This document shows positions 63,165 through 64,000 of a stretch of DNA of 64,000 bases, piece by piece. The position numbers and the translations under genes were made by a program. Below the pieces are notes generated by a model. It was not told where the DNA came from, ran no database searches, and saw only the letters and a list, made by a program, of their open reading frames with translations. Origin of the DNA: Linyphia triangularis (Eukaryota > Arthropoda > Arachnida > Araneae > Linyphiidae). Position 1 is the stretch's first letter, and each line of letters starts with the position of its first letter. The stretch is taken from contig OZ021729.1 in assembly GCA_963978545.1 (NCBI GenBank), positions 85,974,670-86,038,669 on the forward strand, given 5' to 3'.

Positions 63165-63940
63165 TATATATATATTGCATATTATTACTAATTAAGGTCT
63201 ACTCTTGACAGTTCTGATGTGTACAATCCACGATAATTTTTTCAATCCTCAACAATCCGTATTTTTCGTCCACCCAACCATCAGGCAACGGCTTCATTTT
63301 CCCAACGTTAAGCAGTCTATCCAGTTCTTTATTTATATCGATTTTCGTGGGTAAGCAAAAATAAAAACTCCAACCTGATTATAAACTTTAATAAAGAATT
63401 TGAGATTTTGGTAATTTTATTTCACTTGGGATTTTTTTAAAATTTAGAATTAGTCTTAATGCATTTCGGTTTTGGCTCCTCATTTTTCCTTCTCAGTGTT
63501 GGTCCAATGACGATAGGCAAAATGAATGTTTTGTATTCTAGTATATATAGAACGCTTTCTGCACTTTAAATTGTTGGGAAAATTAAAAAAGCATACGTAT
63601 TTTACCTTGGGCCTTAAGCCCAAAGGTATTGTTTTCAATTAGTCAAAAGCGTGGTCCGGTGTTTGGTCACGGATTTAATGTATGCATTAAAATTTGAATT
63701 TGGGAGACCACCGCGAGACAAAAGGTCGCGCGCATAACCAAGAGTAAACAAAAAAATAAACATCGGAATGAAATTGTGTTCACTATAATCTGGATTAGTC
63801 AAAACCCCCCATAGGAAAAACAAAACATCTTTCAATTTGTTCAGCAGTTCTCGATTGATGATAAAAACCCCTTTCACACCCTATCTTCGATTTCACCATC
63901 TTGCTCACAAAACATCAGAATGAAATCGCTTTTCGATAAT
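63165..63940. other. ADAM intron, nothing recognised
   Basis: No exon or repeat seen; it should precede the metalloprotease exons outside the window. Confidence 0.45.
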
Positions 63941-64000
63941 CAGGACTTAATACCTGTAGTAAAGATCATTCCCTACACTCGCTACGTTGCAATCTTCTAG
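63941..64000. mobile_element. Fold-back element B, cut by the window end
   Basis: 'aagatcattccctacactcg' and 'caatcttctag' match the left B arm. Confidence 0.65.

Noticed and set aside
1..64000. CRISPR array or prokaryotic operon
   Set aside because: No regularly spaced identical repeats with unique spacers; spliced genes and retroelements show eukaryotic nuclear DNA.

Overview
The window looks like gene-poor, AT-rich, TE-saturated nuclear DNA of an arthropod. The reasons are small exons with GT/AG introns, a chitinase gene, an ADAM gene with introns of up to about 16 kb, a BEL/Pao retrotransposon, mariner/Tc1 elements and tRNA-derived SINEs. A chelicerate such as a spider would fit, but that is inference; nothing here fixes the species.

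Two host genes converge. On the + strand, 1480-11018 holds the last six exons of a GH18 chitinase whose upstream exons lie before the window. On the - strand, ten exons between 62414 and 16005 encode the disintegrin, cysteine-rich, EGF-like and transmembrane parts of an ADAM protein. Its metalloprotease part lies beyond base 64000, and its cytoplasmic tail was not found. Exon phases are consistent across every junction of both genes.

Almost everything else is mobile DNA, most of it inside ADAM introns. A structurally complete BEL/Pao retrotransposon (23478-29631 plus 3' LTR to 29640) has two LTRs identical by eye, a 5-bp target duplication and an unbroken gag-pol frame. It sits antisense to the ADAM gene inside an older fold-back element. 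A Tc1 transposase (49286-50317) has one visible nonsense codon. A mariner derivative (52161-53041) has lost its catalytic part and carries an inverted copy of its own 5' end.

The non-autonomous families recur throughout. Family A is a 660-bp palindrome (7 copies). Family B is a 430-bp palindrome (at least 5 copies plus fragments). C and D are longer dispersed repeats. There is a tRNA-derived SINE with clear target duplications (8 copies), two more tRNA-related families, three pogo/Tigger-like 460-bp elements, two hAT-like elements, a piggyBac-like MITE and several TA-flanked MITEs. Insertions are nested up to three or four deep, so relative ages can be read directly.

No CRISPR array, operon, rRNA or convincing functional tRNA gene is present. 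The observations most worth checking are the palindromic A family with paired CRE-like motifs at its centre, the young BEL/Pao copy with an unusual TG...TA LTR, the self-inverted mariner, and the nested insertions at 31435-34622.
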